A stretch of 51,539 bases of DNA from Betaproteobacteria bacterium (GCA_009925925.1 RFQA01000003.1:1-51539); one strand, 5' to 3'; shown: positions 1 to 8,521, counted from the stretch's first letter. Notes: generated from the letters alone by a model not told the origin. Made by a program: numbers and translations.

Positions 1-1713
1 AGCCTGGGCGCTGTGCCCATTCCGCTCTACCAGGATGCTGCAGCCCCAGAGTGCGTGTTCCCTATCAATAACGCTGAAGTGCGCTTTGCATTCGCGGAAG
101 ACCAGGAGCAGGTCGACAAGCTGCTGGAGGTGCGTGAGCAGTGCCCGCAGCTCCAGCACATTTACTTTGACGACCCCCGCGGCCTGCGCAATTACGACCA
201 GCCGGGGTTGGCTGGCATGGACGAGTTGCAAGCCGCCGGCAAGGCATTCGCAGCGATTCACCCTGCGTTCTTCCGGGACGAAGTTGCCAAAATAACGCAC
301 ACCGATGTGGCTGCCATGTTCTTCACCTCGGGTACTACCGGCAACCCCAAGGGCGTGGTGCATACGCACGACTCCTTGCTCAACCGGGCACGTGCAGGCG
401 CAGAGTTCGACAAGCTCACGAGTGCCGAAGAGGTGCTTGCCTATATGCCTCCGGCGTGGATCGGCCAGAACATCTTCAGCTACGCCCAGTGGTTGTCCTG
501 TGGCTATGTGGTGAATTGCCCTGAGAGCAGCGCGACGGCCACTATCGATCTGAAAGAAATCGGCCCGACCTATTACTTTGCACCGCCCCGGGTGTTTGAG
601 GGCATGCTCACCAGCGTGATGATCCGCATGGAAGATGCGGGCAGCATCAAGCGCAACATGTTCCATTACTTCATGAACGTGGCCAAGCGTGTGGGCCCGG
701 CGTTGATGGATGGGCTGGAGGTGTCGGGTGCAGACCGCGCCTTGTATGCCCTGGGCAATGTGTTTGTGTATGGCCCCTTGCGAAACACTTTGGGCCTCAG
801 CCGGGTGCGCGTGGCCTATACCGCTGGTGAAGCCATCGGCCCGGACCTGTTTACCTTCTACCGCTCCATCGGCATCAACCTCAAGCAGCTCTACGGCTCG
901 ACCGAGACCGCGGTGTTTGTGTGCCTGCAGCCGGACAACCAGGCCCGCGCCGACACGGTGGGCATTCCCTGCGAAGGCGTGGAGATCAAAGTGGCCGAAA
1001 ACGGAGAGATTCTGGTCAAGTCGCCCGGACTGCTCAAGGAGTACTACAAGAACCCAGCGGCTACTGCTGAGGTGTTGACGGCTGACGGCTGGTACCACAC
1101 CAGTGACGCAGGCTTCATTGATTCGCACGGCCACCTCAAGATCATTGATCGCGTCAAAGACGTGGGCCGCCTCAAAGGTGGCGCTTTCAACGACGCGATG
1201 TTTGCTCCCAAGTACGTGGAGAACAAGCTCAAGTTCTTCCAGCACATCAAGGAAGTGGTGGCGTATGGCGATGGCCGCGAGAAGGTGTGTGTGCTGATCA
1301 ACATCGACTTTGATGCCGTAGGCAACTGGGCTGAGCGCCGCAACCTGCCTTACGCCGGCTACACCGATCTGGCCCAGAAGCCCCAGGTGTACGACCTGAT
1401 CAAAGAGTGTGTAGAGAAGGTCAACGCCGACCTGAGCGAGGATGCGCTGCTGGCTGGCAGCCAGATCAGCCGCTTCCTGGTGCTGCACAAAGAGCTGGAT
1501 GCAGACGATGGTGAATTGACCCGCACCAACAAAGTCCGCCGCGGCTTTATTGCCGAGAAGTACCAGGTGTTGGTGGATGCACTGTACGAGGGCAAGACCA
1601 GCCAGTTCATCGAGACCGTGGTGAAGTTTGAAGACGGCCGCACCGGTAGCGTCAGCGCCACGCTTCGCATCGAAGACACCAAAACCTTTGCCCCCGTAAA
1701 GGCTGCAGCATGA
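1..1713 (+). CDS. AMP-dependent acyl-CoA synthetase, long-chain type (5' end outside window)
   Basis: The reading frame is open from base 1, and the first visible residues (SLGAVPIPLY) are internal to the family fold, so the true start lies upstream. About 570 residues are visible. The enzyme should activate a carboxylic acid to its acyl-AMP and then its CoA thioester. Visible motifs are the phosphate-binding loop SGTTGNPKG (near visible residue 110), YGSTET, the GWYHTSDAG adenylate-binding segment, and a C-terminal TRTNKVRRGF stretch typical of long-chain ligases. Its TGA overlaps the ATG of the next gene (ATGA at 1710-1713), so it is translationally coupled to the ABC importer. The substrate is unknown; a fatty or aryl acid brought in by that importer is an inference. 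Confidence 0.9.
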   Translation, partial: SLGAVPIPLYQDAAAPECVFPINNAEVRFAFAEDQEQVDKLLEVREQCPQLQHIYFDDPRGLRNYDQPGLAGMDELQAAGKAFAAIHPAFFRDEVAKITHTDVAAMFFTSGTTGNPKGVVHTHDSLLNRARAGAEFDKLTSAEEVLAYMPPAWIGQNIFSYAQWLSCGYVVNCPESSATATIDLKEIGPTYYFAPPRVFEGMLTSVMIRMEDAGSIKRNMFHYFMNVAKRVGPALMDGLEVSGADRALYALGNVFVYGPLRNTLGLSRVRVAYTAGEAIGPDLFTFYRSIGINLKQLYGSTETAVFVCLQPDNQARADTVGIPCEGVEIKVAENGEILVKSPGLLKEYYKNPAATAEVLTADGWYHTSDAGFIDSHGHLKIIDRVKDVGRLKGGAFNDAMFAPKYVENKLKFFQHIKEVVAYGDGREKVCVLINIDFDAVGNWAERRNLPYAGYTDLAQKPQVYDLIKECVEKVNADLSEDALLAGSQISRFLVLHKELDADDGELTRTNKVRRGFIAEKYQVLVDALYEGKTSQFIETVVKFEDGRTGSVSATLRIEDTKTFAPVKAAA

Positions 1714-2495
1714 GCGATAAAAAGATCGGCGACGTCATTCTGGATGTCAAAAACATCTCCCTGCGTTTCGGCGGCGTGAAGGCGCTGACCGACATCAGCT
1801 TCGATGTGCGGGAACATGAGATCCGCGCCATCATCGGTCCCAACGGTGCGGGCAAAAGCTCGATGCTGAACTGCATCAACGGGGTTTACTCCCCCCAGGA
1901 AGGTGCCATTACTTTCCGCGGGCAACAGTTCAAGCACATGGACAGCCACCAAGTGGCCACCATGGGCATAGGCCGCACCTTTCAGAACCTGGCCTTGTTC
2001 AAGGGCATGAGCGTGCTCGACAACATCATGTCCGGCCGCAACCTCAAAATCAAAAGCAACATCCTGATGCAGGCCCTGCGCATCGGCCCGGCCGAGCGGG
2101 AAGAGATCCAGCACCGCGAGGCGGTGGAGCGCATCATTGATTTCCTGGAAATCCAGGCCTACCGCAAGACGCCTGTGGGTCAGCTGCCTTACGGCCTGCA
2201 AAAGCGGGTCGACTTGGGCCGCGCGCTGGCGATGGAACCCCAAGTGCTGCTGCTCGACGAGCCCATGGCCGGCATGAACGTCGAAGAGAAGCAGGACATG
2301 TGCCGCTTTGTGCTCGACGTGAACGATGAATTCGGCACGACGGTGGTGTTGATCGAGCACGACATGGGCGTGGTGATGGACATCAGCGACCGCGTGGTCG
2401 TGCTGGACTACGGTAAAAAAATCGGCGATGGCACCCCGGACGAAGTGCGCAACAACGCAGACGTGATCAGCGCCTACCTCGGCACCAGCCACTGA
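1710..2495 (+). CDS. livG: Branched-chain-type ABC transporter ATP-binding protein (LivG-like)
   Basis: This 261-residue ATPase subunit powers a LivGHMKF-type importer on the cytoplasmic face of the inner membrane. The Walker A motif GPNGAGKS is at residues 43-50. The signature region reads LPYGLQKRVDLGRAL, the LivG-style variant of the ABC signature, followed by Walker B VLLLDEPMAG and the switch histidine in LIEHDMG. Family LivG proteins are about 255-260 residues, so it is full length. It overlaps the ligase upstream by four bases, and the permease starts 11 bases downstream. The Liv name reflects family only. The neighbouring CoA ligases suggest the cargo is an organic acid rather than leucine. 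Confidence 0.93.
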   Translation: MSDKKIGDVILDVKNISLRFGGVKALTDISFDVREHEIRAIIGPNGAGKSSMLNCINGVYSPQEGAITFRGQQFKHMDSHQVATMGIGRTFQNLALFKGMSVLDNIMSGRNLKIKSNILMQALRIGPAEREEIQHREAVERIIDFLEIQAYRKTPVGQLPYGLQKRVDLGRALAMEPQVLLLDEPMAGMNVEEKQDMCRFVLDVNDEFGTTVVLIEHDMGVVMDISDRVVVLDYGKKIGDGTPDEVRNNADVISAYLGTSH

Positions 2496-2506
2496 AAGAA
2501 AACACC

Positions 2507-3436
2507 ATGGCTTTTTTCCTTGAAACCTTACTCGGCGGCCTGATGGCCGGCATGCTGTATTCGCTGGTCGCGTTGGGCTTTGTGCTGATTTTCAAAGCCT
2601 CAGGCGTCTTTAACTTTGCCCAAGGTGCGATGGTGCTGTTTGCCGCTTTGGCGATGGCGCGCTTCGCGGAATGGATTCCGGTGTATCTGGGCATCACTTC
2701 CCCGGTGGCGGCCAACGTGCTGGCCTTTGTGGGTGCGGGTGTTGTGATGTTTGTGGTGGCCTGGATCATTGAGCGCTTGGTTCTGCGCCATCTGGTCAAC
2801 CAGGAAGGCACCACCTTGCTGATGGCAACCCTGGGCATCACTTACTTCATGGAAGGGCTGGGCCAAAGCATCTTCGGCAGCAGCATCTACAAGATCGATA
2901 TCGGCATGCCCAAGGATCCAGTGATGATTCTGGAGAGCACGTTTGAAGGCGGCATCCTGATCAACAAAGAAGACTTTTATGCCGCCATCATCGCTGCTGC
3001 ACTGGTGGCCCTGCTGAGCGTGTTCTTCCAGAAAACAGCAACGGGCCGCGCCCTGCGCGCCGTGGCGGATGACCACCAGGCTGCGCAGTCCATCGGCATT
3101 CCTCTCAACCGCATCTGGGTCATCGTGTGGTGCGTAGCCGGCGTGGTGGCCCTGGTGGCCGGAATGATCTGGGGCAGCAAGCTGGGCGTGCAGTTTTCCC
3201 TGACCACCGTGGCCTTGCGTGCACTGCCGGTCGTGATTCTCGGGGGGCTGACATCGGTGCCCGGCGCGATCGTGGGTGGCTTGATCATCGGCGTGGGCGA
3301 AAAGCTTTCTGAGGTGTACCTCGGGCCTTATGTGGGCGGCGGTATCGAAATCTGGTTCGCCTATGTGTTGGCGCTTGGTTTCCTGCTGATCCGGCCCCAG
3401 GGCTTGTTCGGCGAAAAAATTATTGACCGCGTATGA
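2507..3436 (+). CDS. livH: Branched-chain-type ABC transporter permease (LivH-like)
   Basis: This 309-residue polytopic inner-membrane permease has the LivH start pattern (a glycine-rich first helix, then SLVALGFVLIFKASGVFNFA) and the conserved C-terminal half with RAVADD, a cytoplasmic loop that contacts the ATPase. Several hydrophobic segments are visible along the whole length. It forms the translocation pore together with the LivM-like subunit downstream. It sits 11 bases after livG, with only a weak purine-rich ribosome site before the ATG. It is of normal length for the family. The 94-base gap to livM holds a small hairpin. Confidence 0.92.
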   Translation: MAFFLETLLGGLMAGMLYSLVALGFVLIFKASGVFNFAQGAMVLFAALAMARFAEWIPVYLGITSPVAANVLAFVGAGVVMFVVAWIIERLVLRHLVNQEGTTLLMATLGITYFMEGLGQSIFGSSIYKIDIGMPKDPVMILESTFEGGILINKEDFYAAIIAAALVALLSVFFQKTATGRALRAVADDHQAAQSIGIPLNRIWVIVWCVAGVVALVAGMIWGSKLGVQFSLTTVALRALPVVILGGLTSVPGAIVGGLIIGVGEKLSEVYLGPYVGGGIEIWFAYVLALGFLLIRPQGLFGEKIIDRV

Positions 3437-3467
3437 AATACGCACTCAATTATTTTTCGTCGCAGAC

Positions 3468-3488
3468 TAACTTTGCGAAGCAAAGTTA
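3468..3488. repeat. Perfect 8-bp inverted repeat between livH and livM
   Basis: TAACTTTG (3468-3475) and CAAAGTTA (3481-3488) are exact inverse complements around the 5-base loop CGAAG. The hairpin lies inside an operon, 42 bases before the livM start, and is not followed by a T run, so it does not look like a terminator. It may be an mRNA-stability or processing element, or a small dispersed repeat. Confidence 0.6.
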
Positions 3489-3530
3489 AGCGAAGCGGGT
3501 CGAAGACAAAAGATCACTCGAGAGTAAAAA

Positions 3531-4607
3531 ATGTTCTACAGAGAAAACGGCCAATTCAAAACCACCTATCGCGCGGACCAGCAGATATTCCCCATTCTGC
3601 AAGACCGCATGGCCATCGGAGCCCTGTTGATGGTGGGCTTTGCGCTGGTGCCCATGTTGGCCAGCGACTACCTGTTCCGGGCGATCCTGATTCCCTTTTT
3701 GATCTTTTCACTGGCCGCTGTCGGCGTGAATATTCTGGTGGGTTTCTGCGGCCAGATTTCGCTGGGTTCCGGCGCTTTTATGGCGGTAGGCGCCTACGCG
3801 GCATACAACTTCTTTGTGCGCATTGAGGGCATGCCTTTGTTGGTCGCGCTGCTGCTGGGTGGCGTGAGCTCCATGCTGTTCGGCATGGTCTTCGGGCTGC
3901 CCAGTTTGCGCGTCAAGGGCTTGTACCTCGCGGTGGCCACGCTGGCGGCTCAGTTTTTTGCGGACTGGATGTTCTTGCGCATTCAGTGGTTCACCAACAA
4001 CTCGCCTTCGGGCTCGGTGTCGGTCTCCAATTTGCAGGTATTCGGTCTCTCGCTGGAATCACCCCTGGCCAAGTACATCTTCTGTCTGTCGCTGCTCGTG
4101 GTGATTGCCTTGCTGGCCAAGAACCTGGTGCGTGGCGCCGTGGGACGTGAATGGATGGCGATCCGCGATATGGACGTGGCGGCTGCGGTGATCGGCATTC
4201 GCCCCATGTACGCCAAGCTGAGTGCGTTCGCGGTGAGCTCTTTCATCGTGGGTGTCGCCGGTGCCTTGTGGGGCTTTATTTACCTCGGTGCCTGGGAGCC
4301 TGCAGCCTTCTCGGTGGACCAGTCGTTCCGACTGCTGTTCATGGTGATCATCGGCGGCATGGGCTCCATCATGGGCAGCTTCTTCGGTGCGGCATTCATC
4401 GTGGTTTTGCCCATCTTCTTGAGCCAGTTCCTGCCTGCCTTGGCGGGTCTGTTCGGATTTGAGATCTCCACGGCCGCTGTCTCGCATGCCGAGCTGATGG
4501 TGTTCGGCGGTCTGATTGTTTGGTTCCTGATCGTCGAGCCCCACGGCCTGGCCAAGCTGTGGTCCATCGGTAAACAAAAGTTGCGTTTGTGGCCTTTCCC
4601 TCACTGA
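3531..4607 (+). CDS. livM: Branched-chain-type ABC transporter permease (LivM-like)
   Basis: This 358-residue second permease of the importer has an N-terminal soluble stretch of about 25 residues, then hydrophobic segments starting near MAIGALLMVG. The LivM-specific GFCGQISLGSGAFMAVGAYA segment and the cytoplasmic loop REWMAIRDMDVAAAVIGI are visible. It pairs with the LivH-like subunit. The ATG at 3531 is preceded by a weak GAGAG site, which may relate to the hairpin at 3468-3488. The binding-protein gene follows after 58 bases. Length and motifs are normal for the family. Confidence 0.92.
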   Translation: MFYRENGQFKTTYRADQQIFPILQDRMAIGALLMVGFALVPMLASDYLFRAILIPFLIFSLAAVGVNILVGFCGQISLGSGAFMAVGAYAAYNFFVRIEGMPLLVALLLGGVSSMLFGMVFGLPSLRVKGLYLAVATLAAQFFADWMFLRIQWFTNNSPSGSVSVSNLQVFGLSLESPLAKYIFCLSLLVVIALLAKNLVRGAVGREWMAIRDMDVAAAVIGIRPMYAKLSAFAVSSFIVGVAGALWGFIYLGAWEPAAFSVDQSFRLLFMVIIGGMGSIMGSFFGAAFIVVLPIFLSQFLPALAGLFGFEISTAAVSHAELMVFGGLIVWFLIVEPHGLAKLWSIGKQKLRLWPFPH

Positions 4608-4665
4608 GGGGAGGCCAGGTTCCGTGTTTTCCCCGTGCTTCAACCACTTATTACAGGAGAGACAA

Positions 4666-5994
4666 ATGAAGCTTTCTAAACTCGTACTCGCAAGCACTCT
4701 GGTGGCTGCCGGTGCATCCGGCCTGATGGCAGGCAATGCTTTTGCGCAAGCCAAGGAGCAGTTCATTCCGGTGTTGTCGTACCGCACCGGGCCTTACGCG
4801 CCCAACGGTGTGCCATGGGCCAACGGCTATGTGGACTACATCAAGCTCACCAATGCCCGCGGCGGCATCAATGGGGTGAAGTTCAGTTTTGAAGAATGCG
4901 AAACCGGTTACGACACGGCCCGCAGCGTGGAGTGCTATGAGCGCCTGAAGGGCAAGGGTGCGTCGTTTGTACAACCCCTGTCCACCGGCGCTACGTTCGC
5001 GATTACCGAAAAAGCACCTGCGGACAAGATTCCTGTGGTGACAGTGGGCTATGGCCGTAGCGAGAGCGCGGATGGTTCCGTCTTCAAGTGGAACTTCCCG
5101 ATTGCCGGCACGTACTGGGTGGCTGCAGACGCCATCATGCAAGCCATCGCCAAAAAGGAAGGCGGCTTCGACAAGCTCAAAGGCAAGAAAATTTCGCTGG
5201 TTTACCACGACAGCCCGTTCGGCAAAGAGCCTATCCCCTTGTTGCAAGAGCGTGCGGCCATGCACGGCTTCAACCTGACCCTGTTGCCTGTGACGGCCCC
5301 CGGCGTGGAGCAAAAGGCCACTTGGCTGCAAGTGCGCCAGAACCGTCCTGACTACGTGGTCCTGTGGGGCTGGGGTGTGATGAACTCCACTGCCATCAAG
5401 GAAGCACAAGCCACCGGCTACCCCCGCGAAAAGATGTACGGCGTGTGGTGGGCCGGTGCTGAGCCGGACGTGAAGGACGTGGCCGAAGGAGCCAAGGGCT
5501 ACAACGCAGTGACGATGCAGCACGGTGCTGAGCCTCAATCCAAGCTCGTGAAAGACGTCATGGCCATGGTGCACGACAAGGGCCAGGGCACAGGACCGAA
5601 AGATGAAGTCGGTCAGGTGCTCTACATGCGCGGCGCCATGAGCGCCATGCTGGGCATCGAGGGCGTGCGGGCTGCGCAAGACCGCTTCGGCAAAGGCAAG
5701 GTGATGACTGGTGAGCAGATCCGCTGGGGTCTGGAAAACCTGAACTTGACCCAGGCCAAGTTGGACGCACTCGGCTTTGCCGGCGTGATGCGCCCCATCA
5801 GCACCTCGTGCATGGACCACATGGGTGCGTCCTGGGCCCGTATCCACACTTGGGACGGCGCCAAATGGCAGTTCACCTCGGATTGGCTGCAAGGCGATGA
5901 GCAAATCATCAAGCCTTTGGTCAAGACCACTGCTGCCAAGTACGCCGCAGAGAAGAAGCTGACTGCCCGCACACCTGCGGACTGCCAGTCTTGA
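4666..5994 (+). CDS. Periplasmic substrate-binding protein of the Liv-type ABC importer
   Basis: This 442-residue solute-binding protein belongs to the type I periplasmic binding fold (LivJ/LivK family, large subgroup). The start at 4666 is chosen over an in-frame start at 4624 because an AGGAGAG ribosome site (4655-4661) precedes it and a signal peptide starts there: KLSKLVLAS, a hydrophobic core, then AFA before QAKEQ. The mature protein begins with the strand QFIPVLSYRTGPY and has a typical ligand-binding layout. It would capture the ligand in the periplasm and deliver it to the LivH/LivM pair. The ligand cannot be read from sequence. Confidence 0.9.
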   Translation: MKLSKLVLASTLVAAGASGLMAGNAFAQAKEQFIPVLSYRTGPYAPNGVPWANGYVDYIKLTNARGGINGVKFSFEECETGYDTARSVECYERLKGKGASFVQPLSTGATFAITEKAPADKIPVVTVGYGRSESADGSVFKWNFPIAGTYWVAADAIMQAIAKKEGGFDKLKGKKISLVYHDSPFGKEPIPLLQERAAMHGFNLTLLPVTAPGVEQKATWLQVRQNRPDYVVLWGWGVMNSTAIKEAQATGYPREKMYGVWWAGAEPDVKDVAEGAKGYNAVTMQHGAEPQSKLVKDVMAMVHDKGQGTGPKDEVGQVLYMRGAMSAMLGIEGVRAAQDRFGKGKVMTGEQIRWGLENLNLTQAKLDALGFAGVMRPISTSCMDHMGASWARIHTWDGAKWQFTSDWLQGDEQIIKPLVKTTAAKYAAEKKLTARTPADCQS

Positions 5995-6007
5995 AAGCAC
6001 CCCCGTT

Positions 6008-6072
6008 GACCGCTCACTGCGTGTAGCGGTCCTCCCCCCTCTAGGGGGCAATACCAGCGGCCCGGCATAGCC
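6008..6072. repeat. Composite intergenic repeat with several short hairpins
   Basis: After the binding-protein gene there are consecutive small palindromes. GACCGCT (6008-6014) pairs with AGCGGTC (6025-6031), and CCCCC (6035-6039) pairs with GGGGG (6044-6048) around TCTA. A third, weaker palindrome around GGCATAGCC follows. From memory, blocks of this type recur between genes of Comamonadaceae, but I could not search. A terminator role is possible but there is no T run. Confidence 0.5.
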
Positions 6073-6119
6073 GGTTCCGCGGTGTTTCTGGAAGGGTGGC
6101 TTGCTTCGCTTGCCACTCT

Positions 6120-6156
6120 CCAGATGAAAGCGTCGTGCATCGGGGCTTTCATCTGG
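6120..6156. repeat. Long hairpin just upstream of the LivF-like gene
   Basis: CCAGATGAAAGC (6120-6131) and GCTTTCATCTGG (6145-6156) are exact inverse complements, a 12-bp stem with a 13-base loop. It ends 16 bases before the start codon of the second ATPase gene. No T run follows, so it is more likely an mRNA-stability or translation-control structure than a terminator. Confidence 0.6.
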
Positions 6157-6172
6157 TCAACAAGGCTGAGTT

Positions 6173-6982
6173 ATGGAACCGAAAAATATCGTTCTCAACG
6201 TGAATGGCATCGAGGTCATTTACAACCACGTCATTCTGGTACTCAAAGGGGTTTCCCTTCAGGTGCCCGAAGGTGGCATCGTGGCCATCCTTGGCGGCAA
6301 TGGGGCGGGCAAAACGACGACCTTGCGCGCCGTGTCCAACCTGTTGGCCGGTGAGCGAGGTGAGGTCACCAAAGGCAGCATTGAGCTGCGCGGTGAACGC
6401 ATCGAAAACCTGAGCCCTGCCGACCTGGTGCAGCGCGGTGTGGTGCAGGTGATGGAGGGGCGCCATTGTTTTGCCCACCTGACCATTGAAGAAAACCTGT
6501 TGACCGGTGGCTACACCCGCAAGAGCAAGGCCGAGGTGGCGGCGAACCTCGAGAAGGTTTACAACTACTTCCCCCGCCTCAAAACCCGCCGCACCAGCCA
6601 GGCGGCTTACACCTCCGGTGGTGAGCAGCAGATGTGCGCCATCGGCCGCGCGCTCATGGCTAACCCCAGCATGGTTCTGCTGGATGAACCCTCCATGGGC
6701 CTGGCGCCACAGATCGTGGAAGAGGTGTTTGAGATCGTGAAAGACCTCAACGCCAAAGAGAAGGTGACCTTCTTGCTGGCCGAGCAAAACACCAACATGG
6801 CACTGAAATACGCCGACTACGGCTACATCATGGAAAGCGGTCGCGTGGTGATGGATGGCGCAGCCGTTGACTTGCGCAGCAATGAAGACGTCAAGGAGTT
6901 CTACCTCGGTGTGGGTGGCGGTGAACGCAAGAGCTTCAAAGACGTAAAGAGCTACAAGCGCCGCAAGCGCTGGTTGGCCTGA
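6173..6982 (+). CDS. livF: Branched-chain-type ABC transporter ATP-binding protein (LivF-like)
   Basis: This 269-residue second ATPase subunit of the importer has Walker A GGNGAGKTT near residue 41, the signature YTSGGEQQM, Walker B MVLLDEPSMGLAP and a LLAEQN switch region. The C-terminal tail is lysine/arginine rich (KSYKRRKRWLA), longer than in classical LivF and typical of Liv-type systems found beside CoA ligases. It is separated from the binding-protein gene by 178 bases that hold repeats and a strong hairpin, so expression of this subunit may be tuned separately. It completes the importer. Confidence 0.92.
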   Translation: MEPKNIVLNVNGIEVIYNHVILVLKGVSLQVPEGGIVAILGGNGAGKTTTLRAVSNLLAGERGEVTKGSIELRGERIENLSPADLVQRGVVQVMEGRHCFAHLTIEENLLTGGYTRKSKAEVAANLEKVYNYFPRLKTRRTSQAAYTSGGEQQMCAIGRALMANPSMVLLDEPSMGLAPQIVEEVFEIVKDLNAKEKVTFLLAEQNTNMALKYADYGYIMESGRVVMDGAAVDLRSNEDVKEFYLGVGGGERKSFKDVKSYKRRKRWLA

Positions 6983-6983
6983 T

Positions 6984-7048
6984 TTTTGATAATAAAGTGC
7001 TTCTGGCGCCCATCAAATGTGCGCGAGTAGCTCCTGAAATAATAGCAA
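6984..7048. repeat. Dispersed intergenic repeat, copy A
   Basis: The segment ending GCGCGAGTAGCTCCTGAAAT and AATAGC matches copy D (50523-50580) almost base for base in its right half and is related to copies B, C and the copy inside the sensor kinase gene. The shared core is GCGC(G/A)AG(C/T)AGCT, about 11 variable bases, then (T)AGC. It fills the gap between the LivF-like and ligase genes. Confidence 0.7.
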
Positions 7049-7067
7049 ACCAGCTGACGGAGAGCCT

Positions 7068-8321
7068 ATGACCCCCGCCTACGACGCCCTGGAAATCCGT
7101 TCGCAGGCCGAGCGCGATGCTGCCCACATGTCGGCACTCCCCCGGCAGGTCGCCCAAGCGCAGCAACACAGCCCGGCGTTTGCCTCCATCCTGCAGGGCG
7201 TGGACCCTGCCTGCATTACCGACCGTGCGGCATTGGCGCGACTGCCGGTGACCCGCAAATCCGAGTTACAGGCGCTGCAGCAGGCTGCGCGCCAACAGGG
7301 CGGCAATGTATTTGGTGGTTTCAGTGCCATCGGGTTCGGCAGCGCCATGACCCGCGTGTTTGCCAGTCCGGGCCCTATCTACGAACCCGAGGGCACAGCG
7401 CGCGATTACTGGCGCATGGCACGGGCCATCTACGCGGCGGGTTTTCGTCCCGGCGAGCTGATCCACAACAGCTTCAGCTACCACTTTGTGCCCGCCGGCT
7501 CCATGATGGAGACGGGCGCCCATGCCTTGGGGTGCACGGTGTTTCCAGGCGGCACTGGTCAGACCGAGCAGCAGGTTCAGGCCATGGCCGAATTGCAGCC
7601 TGCGGGCTACATCGGTACCCCCAGCTTCCTGAAAATCATTCTTGAGAAAGCGTTGGAAATGGGCGTGGCCCTGCCCACCGTGCGTAAAGCCATGTTCGGT
7701 GGCGAGGCGTTTCCACCTTCGTTGCGAGACTGGTTCACCGCCCACGGGGTGGATGGTTATCAGTGCTATGCCACGGCGGATTTGGGTCTGATTGCCTACG
7801 AGACCCATGCACGTGAAGGGCTGGTGCTGGATGAGCAGGTGATCGTGGAGATTGTGCGGCCCGGTACCGGCGACCCGGTCCCCGAAGGTGAAGTGGGCGA
7901 GTTGGTGGTGACCAGCCTGAACCCCGACTACCCCTTGATCCGATTCGGCACCGGTGACCTTTCAGCGGTGCTGGCCGGGCAGTGCCCTACCGGTCGCACC
8001 AACACCCGCATCAAAGGCTGGATGGGTCGTGCTGACCAAACCACCAAGGTGCGCGGCATGTTCGTGCACCCCAAGCAGGTGGACGAAGTGGCCAAGCGGT
8101 TCCCCGAAGTGCACAAGGCCCGTCTGGTGGTCAGCGGTGAAATGGCCAACGACCAAATGACCCTGATGCTGGAGGTTGGAGTTCAACCCGAAGGCCTTGC
8201 GCAGCGTGTGGCTGATGCGGTGCGCGAGGTCACCAAGCTGCGTGGGGATGTGCAACTGTTGTCTCCGGGCAGCCTGCCCAATGACGGCAAAGTCATCGAG
8301 GACGCACGCAGTTACCGCTGA
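7068..8321 (+). CDS. Phenylacetate-CoA-ligase-like AMP-binding enzyme
   Basis: This 417-residue adenylate-forming enzyme of the PaaK type is shorter than the acyl-CoA synthetase at the left edge. Visible features are the N-terminal helical region with LPVTRKSELQ, the NSFSYHFVPAG and GCTVFPGGTGQTEQQ segments, the YATADLGLIAYE region in place of the classical adenylate motif, and the C-terminal RADQTTKVRGMFVHP hinge. It should convert an aryl or related acid to its CoA ester. A GGAGAG site precedes the ATG. It is the last gene of the importer cluster and is closed by a terminator. The exact substrate is unknown. Confidence 0.88.
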   Translation: MTPAYDALEIRSQAERDAAHMSALPRQVAQAQQHSPAFASILQGVDPACITDRAALARLPVTRKSELQALQQAARQQGGNVFGGFSAIGFGSAMTRVFASPGPIYEPEGTARDYWRMARAIYAAGFRPGELIHNSFSYHFVPAGSMMETGAHALGCTVFPGGTGQTEQQVQAMAELQPAGYIGTPSFLKIILEKALEMGVALPTVRKAMFGGEAFPPSLRDWFTAHGVDGYQCYATADLGLIAYETHAREGLVLDEQVIVEIVRPGTGDPVPEGEVGELVVTSLNPDYPLIRFGTGDLSAVLAGQCPTGRTNTRIKGWMGRADQTTKVRGMFVHPKQVDEVAKRFPEVHKARLVVSGEMANDQMTLMLEVGVQPEGLAQRVADAVREVTKLRGDVQLLSPGSLPNDGKVIEDARSYR

Positions 8322-8325
8322 GCAA

Positions 8326-8355
8326 GAGGCCCGCTGTTGCGGGTCTCAGGGTTTT
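8326..8355 (+). terminator. Rho-independent terminator after the ligase gene
   Basis: GAGGCCCGC (8326-8334) pairs with GCGGGTCTC (8339-8347), including one G-T pair, around a TGTT loop. A short T run follows at 8352-8355. It lies five bases after the stop codon and probably ends the importer/ligase transcript. Confidence 0.65.
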
Positions 8356-8417
8356 CCCGAGCTGTTGAACACCACAGTTACCTCACTGTGCCGGACCCGA
8401 TAACCTTGCTTAGGCGG

Positions 8418-8437
8418 GAATGCTCATTCTCATTTTT
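8418..8437. promoter_or_regulatory. Weak Fur-box-like sequence upstream of the Bug binding protein
   Basis: On the minus strand the bases read AAAAATGAGAATGAGCATTC, which I score as about 13 of 19 matches to the classical Fur consensus. GAATG/CATTC also forms a short inverted repeat here. The evidence is sequence resemblance only. Confidence 0.22.
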
Positions 8438-8521
8438 AATAGCCCCGCGAGCTAGGTGCTTTCCACATGACAACACTGTGTGGGGCGGGCTAGACTGCAT
8501 CCATTAACTAGGAGACAAACC

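Noticed and set aside
3473-3826. Plus-strand frame starting in the livH-livM gap
   Set aside because: It overlaps the LivM-like gene in another frame, and its translation is arginine-rich without any motif.
4651-6051. Long open frame on the minus strand opposite the Liv-type binding protein
   Set aside because: The plus-strand gene has a signal peptide, ribosome site and family motifs; the antisense frame is a high-G+C codon-bias shadow with no recognisable domain.
8431-8460. Possible sixth copy of the dispersed repeat (AATAGC near CGCGAGCTAG)
   Set aside because: Only short pieces resemble the core and their spacing and order do not match the other copies.
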